Below, in pieces: positions 29,197 through 38,172 of a stretch of DNA of 64,000 nucleotides (positions are counted from its first letter, which is position 1; every line of letters starts with the position of its first letter). This DNA is from Actinopolyspora lacussalsi subsp. righensis (GTDB lineage: Bacteria > Actinomycetota > Actinomycetes > Mycobacteriales > Pseudonocardiaceae): positions 62,001 through 126,000 of the forward strand of contig NZ_FPAT01000013.1 in assembly GCF_900116555.1 (NCBI RefSeq). The letters run 5' to 3'. Made by a program: the position numbers and the translations under genes. Below the pieces are notes generated by a model. That model saw nothing but the letters and a program-made list of their open reading frames with translations, was not told the origin of the DNA and did no database searches.

Positions 29197-29712
29197 ATGC
29201 CCACCACAACGCTGGATGCCGACCAGCTCACCGACTACGTCCACCAAGCCGTCGAGCTGTCCCTGGCCAACGTGCACGACGGCGGAGTGCCGTTCGCGGC
29301 GCTGGTCGTCGACCCCGAACACGGCATCGTCGGCTCCGGAGTCAACCGGGTCATGGCCGATCGCGACCCCTTGGCCCACGCCGAGGTCGTGGCACTACGC
29401 GACGCGTGCGGCTCCCGGAACCGCTTCCGGCCGGCCGGATGCGTGCTCATCGCCTCCGGCGAACCCTGCGCCCTGTGCTACACCAGCGCCCTGTACTCCA
29501 ACATCACCCACGTGGTCTCCGCCGTCGATCGCCACGAAGCGGCCCGGAACGGCTTCAACTACCTCGATTCCTACGACCTGTTCGCGAAACCGCCGGAGAA
29601 GTGGCAGGGGTTGTCGACCCGACACTGGTCCGTCGACAACGCCCTGACTCCCTTCACCGCTTGGCGCGAGCTACACATGGGGGACCAAGCCCCGGAACGA
29701 CGGTGGAAATGA
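29197..29712 (+). CDS. Nucleoside/guanine deaminase-like protein (CDA fold)
   Basis: A 171-aa cytidine-deaminase-superfamily enzyme. Zinc and proton-shuttle residues are in LAHAEVVAL (HAE, ~65) and PCALC (~90). The N-terminus VHDGGVPFAALVVDP and a C-terminal helix pair resemble guanine deaminase GuaD rather than tRNA deaminase TadA. It ends a gene run with two SMR transporters. A link to export of an amine- or guanidine-type product is attractive but unproven. GAGGAG precedes ATG 29197. Confidence 0.88.
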   Translation: MPTTTLDADQLTDYVHQAVELSLANVHDGGVPFAALVVDPEHGIVGSGVNRVMADRDPLAHAEVVALRDACGSRNRFRPAGCVLIASGEPCALCYTSALYSNITHVVSAVDRHEAARNGFNYLDSYDLFAKPPEKWQGLSTRHWSVDNALTPFTAWRELHMGDQAPERRWK

Positions 29713-29820
29713 TCCCGTATGAGCAAACCACGGCTCCGAAAGACATGCCCGTTCACGCGACACGCCGCAACCCTCGGCGAGGCGGGCGGCGAAACGAATC
29801 CGGGTAATTGTTCACCGTTG

Positions 29821-29853
29821 TTGGATAACTGGTTGTATGTACATATCATGTAC
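29821..29853 (+). promoter_or_regulatory. marR promoter with palindromic operator over the -10
   Basis: TTGGAT (29821) and TATCAT (29844) are 17 bp apart. GTACAT-ATC-ATGTAC (29839-29853) is a perfect palindrome covering the -10 box, a layout expected for autorepression. Confidence 0.75.
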
Positions 29854-29953
29854 TATTAACGGTGATGGGTGCTTGTCCGGAACATGACAAGTGCCGCCGG
29901 GAGCCGGGAGGTGAACAGCACCTCCCGGCTCCCGGCAGCGAAAGGAGTGGGTC

Positions 29954-30442
29954 ATGACCGAAGCGCAGCAGGAGGGCTTCAGCCCCGCCACGACCCCGCT
30001 ACGAGGGCTCTCCGTCGAGGGAAAGCAGTGGACCCGCCTGGTCGCACTGCACGCACAGGTCGACGGGCTGATCGAAAAGGCACTGCACCGGCACTGCGCT
30101 CTCGGCCTGTCCGAGTTCCTCGCGCTCGCGGCGTGCGCCGCGAGCGACGACGGCGAGATGCGAATGCAGGAACTGACCGAGGCGGTCTACCTGAACCAGA
30201 GCTCCGTCAGTCGCCTCGTCGCCCGGTTGGAACGTTCCGGACTGACCGAGCGTCGGTTGTGCGAACTCGACCGCCGAGGTGTCTACACCGGTATCACCGA
30301 ACACGGCCTCAAGACCCTCGGCGAGGCCGTCCCCGTCTACGAGAACGCGCTGGCCGAGGCGATGGCTCACGCGGAGCTGGATCCGGAACTCAAACCGATC
30401 CTTCACGCGCTGCGCTCGCAGCGGAGCGGGCAAGGCGAGTAA
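29954..30442 (+). CDS. MarR-family regulator of the SMR cluster
   Basis: A 162-aa MarR protein with winged HTH (MRMQELTEAVYLNQSSVSRLVARLERSGLTERRLCELDRRGVYTGITEHG). AAAGGAG stands before ATG 29954. Its promoter contains a palindrome and a related site lies in the promoter of the DsbA-SMR-SMR-deaminase run, so it probably represses both. It converges on a TetR gene that controls a third SMR. Confidence 0.9.
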   Translation: MTEAQQEGFSPATTPLRGLSVEGKQWTRLVALHAQVDGLIEKALHRHCALGLSEFLALAACAASDDGEMRMQELTEAVYLNQSSVSRLVARLERSGLTERRLCELDRRGVYTGITEHGLKTLGEAVPVYENALAEAMAHAELDPELKPILHALRSQRSGQGE

Positions 30443-30457
30443 CCGCTTCTCCGGACG

Positions 30458-31045
30458 TCAGCGCTCGGGAACCAGGTGGGCCAGCGCCGGGCGGAACTCC
30501 TCGGGGCCGGGCGGTTCCTCGGCGATCAGGGCCTGCATCAGCAGCCCGTCGATGGCGGCGGGCAGCGCGCGTACCGCGCCGGTGTCGCTCGTCCCCGTGT
30601 CGTGCACGTATCCGGTGGCCACCTCGATCCAGCGGCGGGCGGCCGGGCGCAGCGCGGGCCTGCGTGCGGCGAGCAGGTAGAGCTCGTACTCGGCCAGTGT
30701 CCGGCCGCGCTGCTCCCGGACCATGCGGGAGAGCATCTCGGCGGTGGCGGTGACCCACCCTTCGGGGTCGTCGACCACGTGTTCGGTGAGTTCGCGCAAC
30801 TCGGAGATCATCGTCTCGCAGCTCTCCAGCAGGGCCGCGATCAGCACCCCGTCGATGCTCTCGAAGTAGTAGACGACCGAAGCCGGTGGCACGGCCGCCT
30901 CCCGAGCGATGTTGCGGTGACTGACCCCCGCGATGCCGTCCCGCTCGATCACGCGCAGGGTGGCGTCGATGATCGCCCTGCGTCTGCGCTCGCCCTTGGC
31001 GCGACGCCCGTCGGAGTGCTCGGTCGGATTGCCGTCGTGGGTCAA
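30458..31045 (-). CDS. TetR-family regulator
   Basis: A 195-aa TetR protein. The HTH is typical (RRRAIIDATLRVIERDGIAGVSHRNIAREAAVPPASVVYYFESIDGVLIAAL). The ligand-binding domain contains Trp/Arg-rich helices. Its start overlaps the stop of the upstream SMR gene (ATGA), so transporter and regulator form one operon. Its ligand is probably a cationic compound pumped by that SMR. Confidence 0.93.
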   Translation of the reverse strand: MTHDGNPTEHSDGRRAKGERRRRAIIDATLRVIERDGIAGVSHRNIAREAAVPPASVVYYFESIDGVLIAALLESCETMISELRELTEHVVDDPEGWVTATAEMLSRMVREQRGRTLAEYELYLLAARRPALRPAARRWIEVATGYVHDTGTSDTGAVRALPAAIDGLLMQALIAEEPPGPEEFRPALAHLVPER

Positions 31046-31365
31046 TGCGCGCCTCCCGCCTCCAGCGCGACCACACCACCGATGATCAGCAGGATCCCCG
31101 CGATCTGGGTCAGGGTCATGGTCTCGTTCAGGAACAACGCGCCGATCAGCACCACGAGTGCCACTCCCGCGGCCGACCAGATGGCGTAGGCGACCCCGAC
31201 GGGGATGCCCATCTTGAGCACGTTCGCCAGCGCCACGAACGCGGAGCCGTACCCGAGCACCACCAGCACCAGGGGAAGCGGCCTGCTCAGCCCGTCGACG
31301 AACCGCAGCGATATGGTGCCGATCACTTCCGACAGGATCGCCGCCACCAACACGATGTAGGCCAA
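31042..31365 (-). CDS. SMR-family efflux protein (third)
   Basis: A 107-aa classical SMR: catalytic Glu in VAAILSEVIGTISLRF (residue ~13), GVAYAIWSAAGVALVVLIGALFLNE and a fourth helix IAGILLIIGGVVALEAGG. This closely follows the EmrE/QacE pattern, unlike the two-gene SMR pair nearby. It is transcribed with its TetR repressor. The upstream region 31366-31486 is relatively AT-rich (TATATTAAAGAAG on the minus strand) and probably holds the promoter. Confidence 0.93.
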   Translation of the reverse strand: MAYIVLVAAILSEVIGTISLRFVDGLSRPLPLVLVVLGYGSAFVALANVLKMGIPVGVAYAIWSAAGVALVVLIGALFLNETMTLTQIAGILLIIGGVVALEAGGAH

Positions 31366-31486
31366 CTGACCTCCGAACTCCCGTACGGATCGTCGCGGCT
31401 ACCGCGAACCGCCCGAAATTTGAACGACTGTACTACTTCTTTAATATACCGCCGCCGATCCGGAGTGTCGATGTGTCCGTTCAGGG

Positions 31487-31990
31487 CTACCGACCGCCGC
31501 GCTTTTCCTCACCGGAGCCGAAGATCATCGAGGACAGCAGGATCACGGCCCAGATGCCCATCGGAAAGATCGGCCAGAAGAAGTTGGGGCCACCGGACGC
31601 GATCGAGGTGATCAGCCAGATACCGACGAGCACGAAGGAGGTCCCCGCCCAGTCCCGCCACTCGGCGCCCCGGCTCCGGGGCTGCCCGCGTTTCCGTCCG
31701 GCCGGTCGCTCGCCCTCGTCCTCCTCGGTTTCCGGAGCTACCGAGCGCGTCCGCCGAGCGGGCTCGGAGGGGGTCGGAAGATCCCGCGTCAGCGGTTCCA
31801 GCTCGGCGCGGGCCACCGCCGCGTAGGCCTGCCCGACCCGCTCGTCGAACTCGGCCATGTCGAGCCTGCCCTCGTTCATCGCGAGGCGCAGTCGCTCGGC
31901 GACCGCCTCCCGCTCGGCGTCCGAGGCGCGCACTCCCCGCTCGTTCGGGCCGCTCGCATCCGGGCCACTCGCTTCTGGTCCGGACATCAC
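31487..31990 (-). CDS. DUF1707 / 2TM membrane protein
   Basis: A 167-aa protein. Its N-terminal domain reads VRASDAEREAVAERLRLAMNEGRLDMAEFDERVGQAYAA, the DUF1707 signature. A basic linker is followed by two hydrophobic segments (GTSFVLVGIWLITSIA, FFWPIFPMGIWAVILLSSMI). DUF1707 proteins are common in actinobacteria, often near envelope-stress or sortase-like genes; function is unknown. Confidence 0.88.
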   Translation of the reverse strand: MMSGPEASGPDASGPNERGVRASDAEREAVAERLRLAMNEGRLDMAEFDERVGQAYAAVARAELEPLTRDLPTPSEPARRTRSVAPETEEDEGERPAGRKRGQPRSRGAEWRDWAGTSFVLVGIWLITSIASGGPNFFWPIFPMGIWAVILLSSMIFGSGEEKRGGR

Positions 31991-32505
31991 GCCTCCCGAC
32001 TGGCCGTTCCCGAGGTCTCACCACGCGGCGCGGTGATCACACCCCGGCGCGGTATCCGAAAATGATACCGAAGCACCGGTCATGACGGGGCCGTTTCACC
32101 CCAACGGCGCCACCGGACCGCACCACGATGGTTCCGACTGGATCGATCAAAGCCGGACTCGGGCCACGAGAGTGGCGAAAATCGCACCCGCCATGACCTC
32201 GACCCATTCGGGCTCGACAGCGCCGTCGCGCCGCCACCGCGGCCTCGGTCGGCACGGCCCCGACGAGCGGCGAAGAGTCAAGCACACCCACGCTGCGCAG
32301 CGCGAACAGCACAGCGTAGCGTTCTGTTACGCTTCCCCGGATTCCGCGCTGACGGCAAGCGGACGACCCCACGCCCGGCTAGTCTTTCGTGTCGCCGTCT
32401 CGCACAATCACCGACTGTTCCCACCACGAGCGACGCCCCTATGGTTACCGACGAGTAATAGAGGCTAAGCTCAGCGTCCAAACCCGCGAACAGGAGGCCA
32501 CGAGC
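31991..32505. other. Intergenic region, no convincing gene
   Basis: 515 bp between the DUF1707 start and etfD. Short frames exist on both strands but have shadow-like Arg/Pro/Gly composition. It probably contains two divergent promoters; I cannot fix their elements. Confidence 0.5.
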
Positions 32506-34764
32506 ATGGTAGCCCTGCAGCTCGTCCTGGGCCTGATCTGTCTTGCCGTGACCGCGGTCGCGGTGGTCATGGTGGTCAGGACCGTTCGACGGATGGTGCG
32601 ATCCATCCGGCTCGGACAACCGGATCCGAACCGCAAGGGGCCGTTCGGTACCCGATTCTCCAACATGCTCAAGGAAGTCCTCGGGCACACCAGGATGCTC
32701 AAGTGGAGCCACGTAGGAGTGGCCCACTGGTTCGTCATGCTGGGCTTCGGCGGACTCAGCCTGAGCGTGCTGGTCGCCTACGGCGAAGTCTTCCACGCCC
32801 CGTTCGAGATCCCGTGGCTGGGATCGTTCGGCCCCTGGAACCTGATCGTCGAGATCCTGGGCGTGACCACCATCCTCGGCGGCATCTGGCTCAGCGCCAT
32901 ACGTCAGCTCAACCACCCGCGCCGCGCGGGCAGGGTCTCCCGGTTCGCGGGCTCCAACTTCTGGCAGGCCTACTTCGTCGAAGCCGTGGTGGTGCTGGAA
33001 GGCGTGGGCATCATGGGCCTGCGCTCGTTCAAGGTCTCCTCCGACCTGTTCCACGCCCCGGTGTGGTCGGCACCGGTGAGCTTCGCGCTGGGCAGCATAC
33101 TGCCCGCCAGCGCGTTCGCGGTCTCGCTGTTCGCCGCGTTCAAGATCCTCTCGGCGATGATCTGGGTCATCGTCATCGCCTCGAACATCACCATGGGCGT
33201 GGCCTGGCACCGGTTCACCGCGTTCTTCAACATCTACTTCAAGCGCGATCCCGAGCGCACCGCGCTGGGCGCGCTGAAGCCGATGATGAGCAACGGCGCC
33301 CCGATCGACTTCGAGGAGGCCGAACCGGACAGCGACACCTTCGGGGCAGGCCAGGTGGAGGACTTCTCCTGGAAGGGCTGGCTGGACTTCACCACCTGCA
33401 CCGAGTGCGGGCGTTGCCAGTCGCAGTGCCCGGCCTGGAACACGGCCAAGCCGCTGTCGCCGAAGATGCTGATCACCAGCCTGCGCGACCACGCCTACGC
33501 CAAGGCGCCCTACCTGCTGGAGGGCGGCAAGAAGGACCCGATGACCGGTGAGGAGGCAGGCATCACCGGTGACGACGCGGACGAGCGTATGGGCAAGATC
33601 GACGCCCTCGCGCTGGCCGAGTCGGAGAAACCGCTGGTGGGCGGCCCCGAGGAAGCCGGGATCATCGACCCCGAGGTGCTGTGGGCCTGCACCAGCTGCG
33701 GTGCCTGCGTCGAGCAGTGCCCGGTGGACATCGAGCACGTCGACCACATCGTCGACATGCGGCGCTACCAGGTGATGATCGAGTCGAACTTCCCCACCGA
33801 GCTGGGCGGGATGTTCAAGAACCTGGAGAACAAGGGCAACCCGTGGGGCCAGAACAACAAGGACCGGCTGGCCTGGGCCAAGGACCTCGACTTCGAGGTC
33901 CCGGTCTTCGACGGTGAACTCGACGAGGACGTCGAGTACCTGTTCTGGGTCGGTTGCGCGGGCGCGTTCGAGGACCGCGCGAAGAAGACCACGCAGGCGG
34001 TCGCCGAACTGCTGCACATCGCGGGCGTGAAGTACACCGTGCTCGGCCCGGACGAGGGCTGCACCGGTGACCCGGCGCGACGCGCGGGCAACGAGTTCCT
34101 GTTCCAGACGCTGGCCGAGCAGAACGTGGAAACGCTGAACTCGGTGTTCGAGAACCGCGAGCCCGGCAAGCGCAAGATCGTCGCCACCTGCGCGCACTGC
34201 TTCAACAGCCTGGCCAACGAGTACGGCCAGCTGGGCGGCAACTACGAGGTGGTGCACCACACGCAGCTGCTCAACCGGCTGGTGCGGGAGAAGCGGCTGG
34301 TCCCGGTGGCCCCGGTCACCGAGGACGTCACCTACCACGACCCGTGCTACATCGGCAGGCACAACAAGGTCTACGAACCTCCGCGTGACCTGGTCAACGC
34401 CTCGGGCGCCTCGTTCCGCGAGATGCCCCGCCACGCCGACCGCGCGATGTGCTGCGGCGCGGGCGGCGCCCGGATGTGGATGGAGGAGCGCACCGGCAAG
34501 CGGATCAACCTCGACCGGGTGGACGAGGCACTGGGCACCGCCTCGTCGAAGGTCGCCACCGGCTGCCCGTTCTGCAAGGTCATGCTCACCGACGGGATGA
34601 CCACGCGGCAGAACGAGCAGGTCGCCTCGGAGAACGTCGAGGTCGTCGACGTGGCGCAGCTGCTGCTGCAGTCGGTCAAGCGCGGCACCGACGGTGACGG
34701 TTCCGGCGGTGACGAGGCCCAGGACTCGGACGACGTCGCGGCGAGCGCCGAGTCCAGCGGCTGA
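32506..34764 (+). CDS. etfD: Membrane Fe-S oxidoreductase, EtfD-like
   Basis: A 752-aa protein. About six N-terminal helices (residues 1-240) resemble the haem-binding NarI/HdrE-type domain. Two 4Fe-4S motifs follow, CTECGRCQSQCP (~297) and CTSCGACVEQCP (~396), then two CCG domains with CAHCFN (~563) and CCGAGGARMW (~649). This is the architecture of M. tuberculosis Rv0338c (EtfD), which passes electrons from the electron-transfer flavoprotein EtfBA, and hence fatty-acid oxidation, to menaquinone. AGGAGG precedes ATG 32506. It is monocistronic and ends at a strong hairpin. Confidence 0.88.
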   Translation: MVALQLVLGLICLAVTAVAVVMVVRTVRRMVRSIRLGQPDPNRKGPFGTRFSNMLKEVLGHTRMLKWSHVGVAHWFVMLGFGGLSLSVLVAYGEVFHAPFEIPWLGSFGPWNLIVEILGVTTILGGIWLSAIRQLNHPRRAGRVSRFAGSNFWQAYFVEAVVVLEGVGIMGLRSFKVSSDLFHAPVWSAPVSFALGSILPASAFAVSLFAAFKILSAMIWVIVIASNITMGVAWHRFTAFFNIYFKRDPERTALGALKPMMSNGAPIDFEEAEPDSDTFGAGQVEDFSWKGWLDFTTCTECGRCQSQCPAWNTAKPLSPKMLITSLRDHAYAKAPYLLEGGKKDPMTGEEAGITGDDADERMGKIDALALAESEKPLVGGPEEAGIIDPEVLWACTSCGACVEQCPVDIEHVDHIVDMRRYQVMIESNFPTELGGMFKNLENKGNPWGQNNKDRLAWAKDLDFEVPVFDGELDEDVEYLFWVGCAGAFEDRAKKTTQAVAELLHIAGVKYTVLGPDEGCTGDPARRAGNEFLFQTLAEQNVETLNSVFENREPGKRKIVATCAHCFNSLANEYGQLGGNYEVVHHTQLLNRLVREKRLVPVAPVTEDVTYHDPCYIGRHNKVYEPPRDLVNASGASFREMPRHADRAMCCGAGGARMWMEERTGKRINLDRVDEALGTASSKVATGCPFCKVMLTDGMTTRQNEQVASENVEVVDVAQLLLQSVKRGTDGDGSGGDEAQDSDDVAASAESSG

Positions 34765-34842
34765 CCGAGGCCGTACTGCCCCTGCGGGGGGTGACGTTCC
34801 CCGCTCGGGCACGACTTCCCGGCCAGGGGCTGTCGTTCGGTG

Positions 34843-34880
34843 AACGGGGCCGGATTCCCATTCGGGAGTCCGGCCCCGTT
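34843..34880 (+). terminator. Hairpin downstream of etfD
   Basis: AACGGGGCCGGA and TCCGGCCCCGTT form a perfect 12-bp stem with a 14-base loop, ending in TTT. Confidence 0.8.
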
Positions 34881-34911
34881 TCGTGAGCGGGCCCCGTCCC
34901 TCCCCGCGTAC

Positions 34912-34927
34912 ATTTCGCGAGAAATCG
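34912..34927 (+). repeat. Dispersed palindrome, copy 6
   Basis: ATTTC-GCGA-GAAAT followed by CGACGCC, 32 bp after the etfD terminator and before the next plus-strand gene. Confidence 0.85.
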
Positions 34928-35012
34928 ACGCCGCCCCGCGAAAGCCGTCGTTGTCGGTCCCACCGGGCATACTCCGCCGCGGAATCGCTGTCCAGCAGTC
35001 CCGGAGGTGCCC

Positions 35013-35882
35013 ATGACCACTGTCGTAACCACTCCCACGGGAAAGATCGGCTCCCGCGTGGTGCGCGTACTCGTCCAGGCGGGGGTTCGACCGAGGGTGC
35101 TGCTGCGTGAACCCGGCAACCTCGACCGGGCGACCCGCGAGCTGGTCGAGGTCCACCGTTGTGACCAGGGGGATGCCGAAGCGGTGGTTCGGGCCACACG
35201 GGGAGCCGAACGCCTGCTCTGGATCAACCCGCCGGACTCGGACGACGACCCGATCGCGGGCCATGCGCGTATGGGGGCCAACGCCGCCCGAGCCGTCACC
35301 GAGAACGGCATCGGCAGAACGGTGTTCGTCAGCAGCATCGGTGCCGAGAAGGGCTCCGGAGTCGGCGAGATCGACGGGCTCGCGCGGGCGGAACGGTCGT
35401 TGAACGAAACCGGTGCGAGTGTGTCGCAGCTGCGGTGCGGTTACTTCTTCACCAACCTGCTCACGCAGGCTGATGAGATCCGTGCCGGAGTGCTGCGAAC
35501 ACCGTGGCCGCTCGACTTCCCGATGGCGTGGGTCGATCCACGGGACATCGGCGAGGTCGCGGCCGCCAGGTTGCTGTCGGACGCATGGTCCGGACAGCGG
35601 GTGCGGGCCGTGCACGGCCCCGAGGACCTGACCTTCTCGCAGGTGGCCGGGATACTGGGAGAGGTGCTGGGACACGACGTGGTTCCCGAACGGATCTCCG
35701 ACGACCGGCTCCGCGCCTCGCTGTCGGCGGTGGGACTGTCCGAGCGACGGATCGAGGGAATCGTCGGCATGTCGGCGGGGATGCGCGAGAACTTCACGCC
35801 CGAGCAGCGGCGTGATCCGGTCACCACCACGCCGACCACACTCGGATCCTGGGCCTGGGAGAACCTCCGCCCGAGGCCGTAG
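35013..35882 (+). CDS. NmrA-like NAD(P)-binding protein
   Basis: A 289-aa atypical SDR. It starts TTVVTTPTGKIGSRVVRVLVQAG with the glycine motif of the NmrA family, continues with WINPPDSDDD, RTVFVSSIGAEKG and LRCGYFFTNLL, and lacks the YxxxK catalytic pair. It is a paralogue of the protein at 10962. GGAGG is correctly spaced for ATG 35013. It may be an NAD(P)H-dependent quinone/azo-type reductase or a redox sensor; I cannot choose. It sits between two dispersed palindromes. Confidence 0.82.
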   Translation: MTTVVTTPTGKIGSRVVRVLVQAGVRPRVLLREPGNLDRATRELVEVHRCDQGDAEAVVRATRGAERLLWINPPDSDDDPIAGHARMGANAARAVTENGIGRTVFVSSIGAEKGSGVGEIDGLARAERSLNETGASVSQLRCGYFFTNLLTQADEIRAGVLRTPWPLDFPMAWVDPRDIGEVAAARLLSDAWSGQRVRAVHGPEDLTFSQVAGILGEVLGHDVVPERISDDRLRASLSAVGLSERRIEGIVGMSAGMRENFTPEQRRDPVTTTPTTLGSWAWENLRPRP

Positions 35883-35960
35883 CCCCCACGGCGATCCCGG
35901 CCGAGCGGTCGGATGCCCGTCGCCGGAAACGACCTCCCGGGTTCGCCCGGCGTTCCGCAC

Positions 35961-35978
35961 GTTTCGCGGGAAATCGAC
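35961..35978 (+). repeat. Dispersed palindrome, copy 7 (variant)
   Basis: TTTC-GCGG-GAAA followed by TCGAC: loop GCGG rather than GCGA and one outer pair lost. Confidence 0.65.
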
Positions 35979-35992
35979 CACGGGCACCGGAG

Positions 35993-36232
35993 GTGTCGGT
36001 AACGTCTCTTGTGGTGGCGCCGGGTGACCGCTCCCCGAGGCGGTTCCAGCGGTCCGGATCACGACGCGGCGGACCGGACACCGGCTCCGTGCCGGACACC
36101 CCGTGGGATCCCGAGCTCGCGGCGGCCGTGCGGGAGCACGGGGTGGCCGTCCCCGAGGAGCGGGTGGCCGAGACGCTGCTGGACGAGCTGGCAGGAAAAG
36201 CCGTGTCGCTGCCGCCCTCCCCGATGGGGTGA
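35993..36232 (+). CDS. Possible small protein, 79 aa
   Basis: The C-terminal 45 residues (DPELAAAVREHGVAVPEERVAETLLDELAGKAVSLP) look like a genuine amphipathic helical protein, while the N-terminal 30 are Arg/Gly/Pro-rich. It precedes the Uma2 gene by 51 bp and could be an accessory. An internal start is possible. Coding status uncertain. Confidence 0.35.
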   Translation: MSVTSLVVAPGDRSPRRFQRSGSRRGGPDTGSVPDTPWDPELAAAVREHGVAVPEERVAETLLDELAGKAVSLPPSPMG

Positions 36233-36283
36233 AAGATCGTCGCGCTACCCCACACCGTCGACCGCTCGCGGCAGGCTCGGGGT

Positions 36284-36922
36284 ATGAGTACCGTGGTGGC
36301 CGAAGGGGTGATACCTGTGGCCGCACCTGCCCGCGACACCGGCGCGTTCGACCCACTCGTCGAGCTGCGCGGCGTGTGGACCCCCGATCTCGCCGACCGG
36401 TACCTGCCGATTCCCGGAATGCCACCGGTGAAGTACGAGTGCCAGGACGGACACCTGATCGTGAGCCCCTACGAAGGTTCGGCCAACACATACGCCGCTT
36501 ACCGAATGCTTACCCTCATGGAACCCCCGGCCAGAGAATTGGGGTGCCGAGTTTACCCGACGCTGAACGTTCAGCTGGGCATCAATCGCTGGATCCAGCC
36601 CGATTTCGCGGTTCTGAACGAACCCGCGCGGGGACGGATATGGATACCTGGCACTCGGGCGCTACTCGTCGGCGAGTGCGTCTCGCCGTCCAGCCGCGTG
36701 GCCGACCGGATCGACAAACCCGCCATGTGCGCCGAGGCGGGCATCGAGTACTTCATGCGGGTGGAGGTCTCCTACACCAAGAACCACGCCGAGATCACAC
36801 TGCTCCGGCTCGGTGACCACGGCGACTACGAGGTGCACGCCAAGGCGCTGGCGGGTGACACCTTCGAGACGCGGGAGCCGTTCCCGCTCCGGTTCGATCC
36901 CGCCGAACTGCTGGAGGACTGA
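36284..36922 (+). CDS. Uma2-family (DUF820) putative endonuclease
   Basis: A 212-aa protein with the Uma2 PD-(D/E)XK-like core: VKYECQDGHLIVSPYEGSANTYAAY, WIQPDFAVL (PD motif, ~105) and ALLVGECVSPSSRVADRIDKPAMCAEAGIEYFMRVE (E-x-x-S form instead of E-x-K). Uma2 proteins are very common in actinobacteria and cyanobacteria, often as mobile or toxin-like genes; activity is untested for most. It lies next to a Scr1-type regulator pair. Confidence 0.85.
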   Translation: MSTVVAEGVIPVAAPARDTGAFDPLVELRGVWTPDLADRYLPIPGMPPVKYECQDGHLIVSPYEGSANTYAAYRMLTLMEPPARELGCRVYPTLNVQLGINRWIQPDFAVLNEPARGRIWIPGTRALLVGECVSPSSRVADRIDKPAMCAEAGIEYFMRVEVSYTKNHAEITLLRLGDHGDYEVHAKALAGDTFETREPFPLRFDPAELLED

Positions 36923-36972
36923 GGCGGCGAGCGGAAAACCCGCCACCGCTGCGGTTCTCAGCGCAGCGGTTC

Positions 36973-37167
36973 TCAGCGCAGGCTGGCGAGGAAGGACGCC
37001 CAAGCTCGCTGATCGAAGGCGAGCACCGCCCCGTCCGGCACCTTGGAGTCCCGCACCGCCACGGCGGGCCCCGCGAAGGCGACCTCGACGCAGTTCCCCC
37101 CAGCACCGTTGTTGCCGCTGCGACTACTCTTCCGCCATCCATCGTTGGAGACGTCCACCGTCGACAT
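36973..37167 (-). CDS. DUF397 protein
   Basis: A 64-aa protein with the DUF397 core: WRKSSRSGNNGAGGNCVEVAFAGPAVAVRDSKVPDGAVLAFDQRAWASFLASLR. DUF397 proteins pair with XRE/DUF5753 regulators; here that gene stops 9 bp upstream. The pair acts in development or as a Scr1-Scr2-like toxin-antitoxin system. Confidence 0.93.
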   Translation of the reverse strand: MSTVDVSNDGWRKSSRSGNNGAGGNCVEVAFAGPAVAVRDSKVPDGAVLAFDQRAWASFLASLR

Positions 37168-37176
37168 GGCGCCTCC

Positions 37177-38010
37177 TCACAGCTTCTCAGCGACTTTCTT
37201 GATCAGCTTCACGGACTCTTGGAAGTCTAGTGCGCTCGACCGTAGATCCTCAAACAGGAGTCTACCGGCCCTGACCTCGGATGCCTTCTCCACGTGCAGC
37301 GAGCCCGTCGGGTACTCGACGTAGAGCACTTCCGGATCGGCCGGTTCGGCGAACTCCAGAAGCGTGAACGCACCGTTCATCGCACAGTGTGCACCGCTTC
37401 CCAGCGGCAGAACCTGCAACTCGACAGTGGGCATCTCCGCGCATTCGGCAAGGTGAACCACCTGTTCGTACATCACTCTCCGTTCCCCGACAGTCCGCCA
37501 GAGAGCCGCTTCGTCCACCACAGCACGGAGTTCGAGCGGATTCTCGACATCGGTCAAACGTTGCCGCCGAATCATTCGAACAGCGAGATCGTTGCGGATC
37601 TGCTCCGGTGATGCGCCGATGCGACCACTCTGGAAAAGCGCTCGCGCGTAGTCTTCGGTCTGCAACAAACCGGGCACAGTCGTCACCTGAAAGTCCCGAA
37701 CGAAGCACGCCTCGGTCTCCAGGTCCACGTAGCCGCGATCCTCCACGCCGTAGGCCCGCCACCAGCCGCGTTCCCTGGCGGCTCTGGCCAGGTCCAGCAG
37801 TTCGGGGTCCCGGATGTCGTAGAGGTCCATCATGGATCTGGCCTCGTGCACCGAGGTGATCACATCGCCGTTCTCCTTGCGGCTCAGCGCGCTGGTGGAC
37901 ATGTCCAGCTCGCAGGCCGCGTGCTCCTGAGTCAGCCCGGCCCGCTCCCGCAGATACCGGATCCTGCGTGCGAGCCTGCGGCGCCGGAACGTGGGGCTGG
38001 TGCGAACCAC
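37177..38010 (-). CDS. XRE regulator with DUF5753 (Scr1-like)
   Basis: A 277-aa protein from GTG 38010. The N-terminal HTH (LARRIRYLRERAGLTQEHAACELDMSTSALSRKENGD) precedes the DUF5753 domain (ERGWWRAYG, VPGLLQTEDYARALF, RRQRL, ALWRTVGERRVMYEQVVHLAE and FTLLEFAEPADPEVLYVEY). These regulators control the following DUF397 gene and, in Streptomyces, influence development and antibiotic synthesis. Confidence 0.94.
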   Translation of the reverse strand: MVRTSPTFRRRRLARRIRYLRERAGLTQEHAACELDMSTSALSRKENGDVITSVHEARSMMDLYDIRDPELLDLARAARERGWWRAYGVEDRGYVDLETEACFVRDFQVTTVPGLLQTEDYARALFQSGRIGASPEQIRNDLAVRMIRRQRLTDVENPLELRAVVDEAALWRTVGERRVMYEQVVHLAECAEMPTVELQVLPLGSGAHCAMNGAFTLLEFAEPADPEVLYVEYPTGSLHVEKASEVRAGRLLFEDLRSSALDFQESVKLIKKVAEKL

Positions 38011-38172
38011 CGCAAAAGACCTCCCCGACCACGGTCGTGACCCACACCATGATCCCAGCGGGAATCCGTGAGCGGGATTCCCGCATCCGGTGATCCCGCC
38101 GAAGCTTCTCCCGGTGGGCGATTCCCGTTCGGACAGTGCTCGGTGAAACGGCTAACTTTCGAGGAGGTTCAC

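Noticed and set aside
32278-35199. Long minus-strand open frame opposite etfD
   Set aside because: The plus strand encodes complete Fe-S and CCG motifs; the antisense frame has shadow composition.
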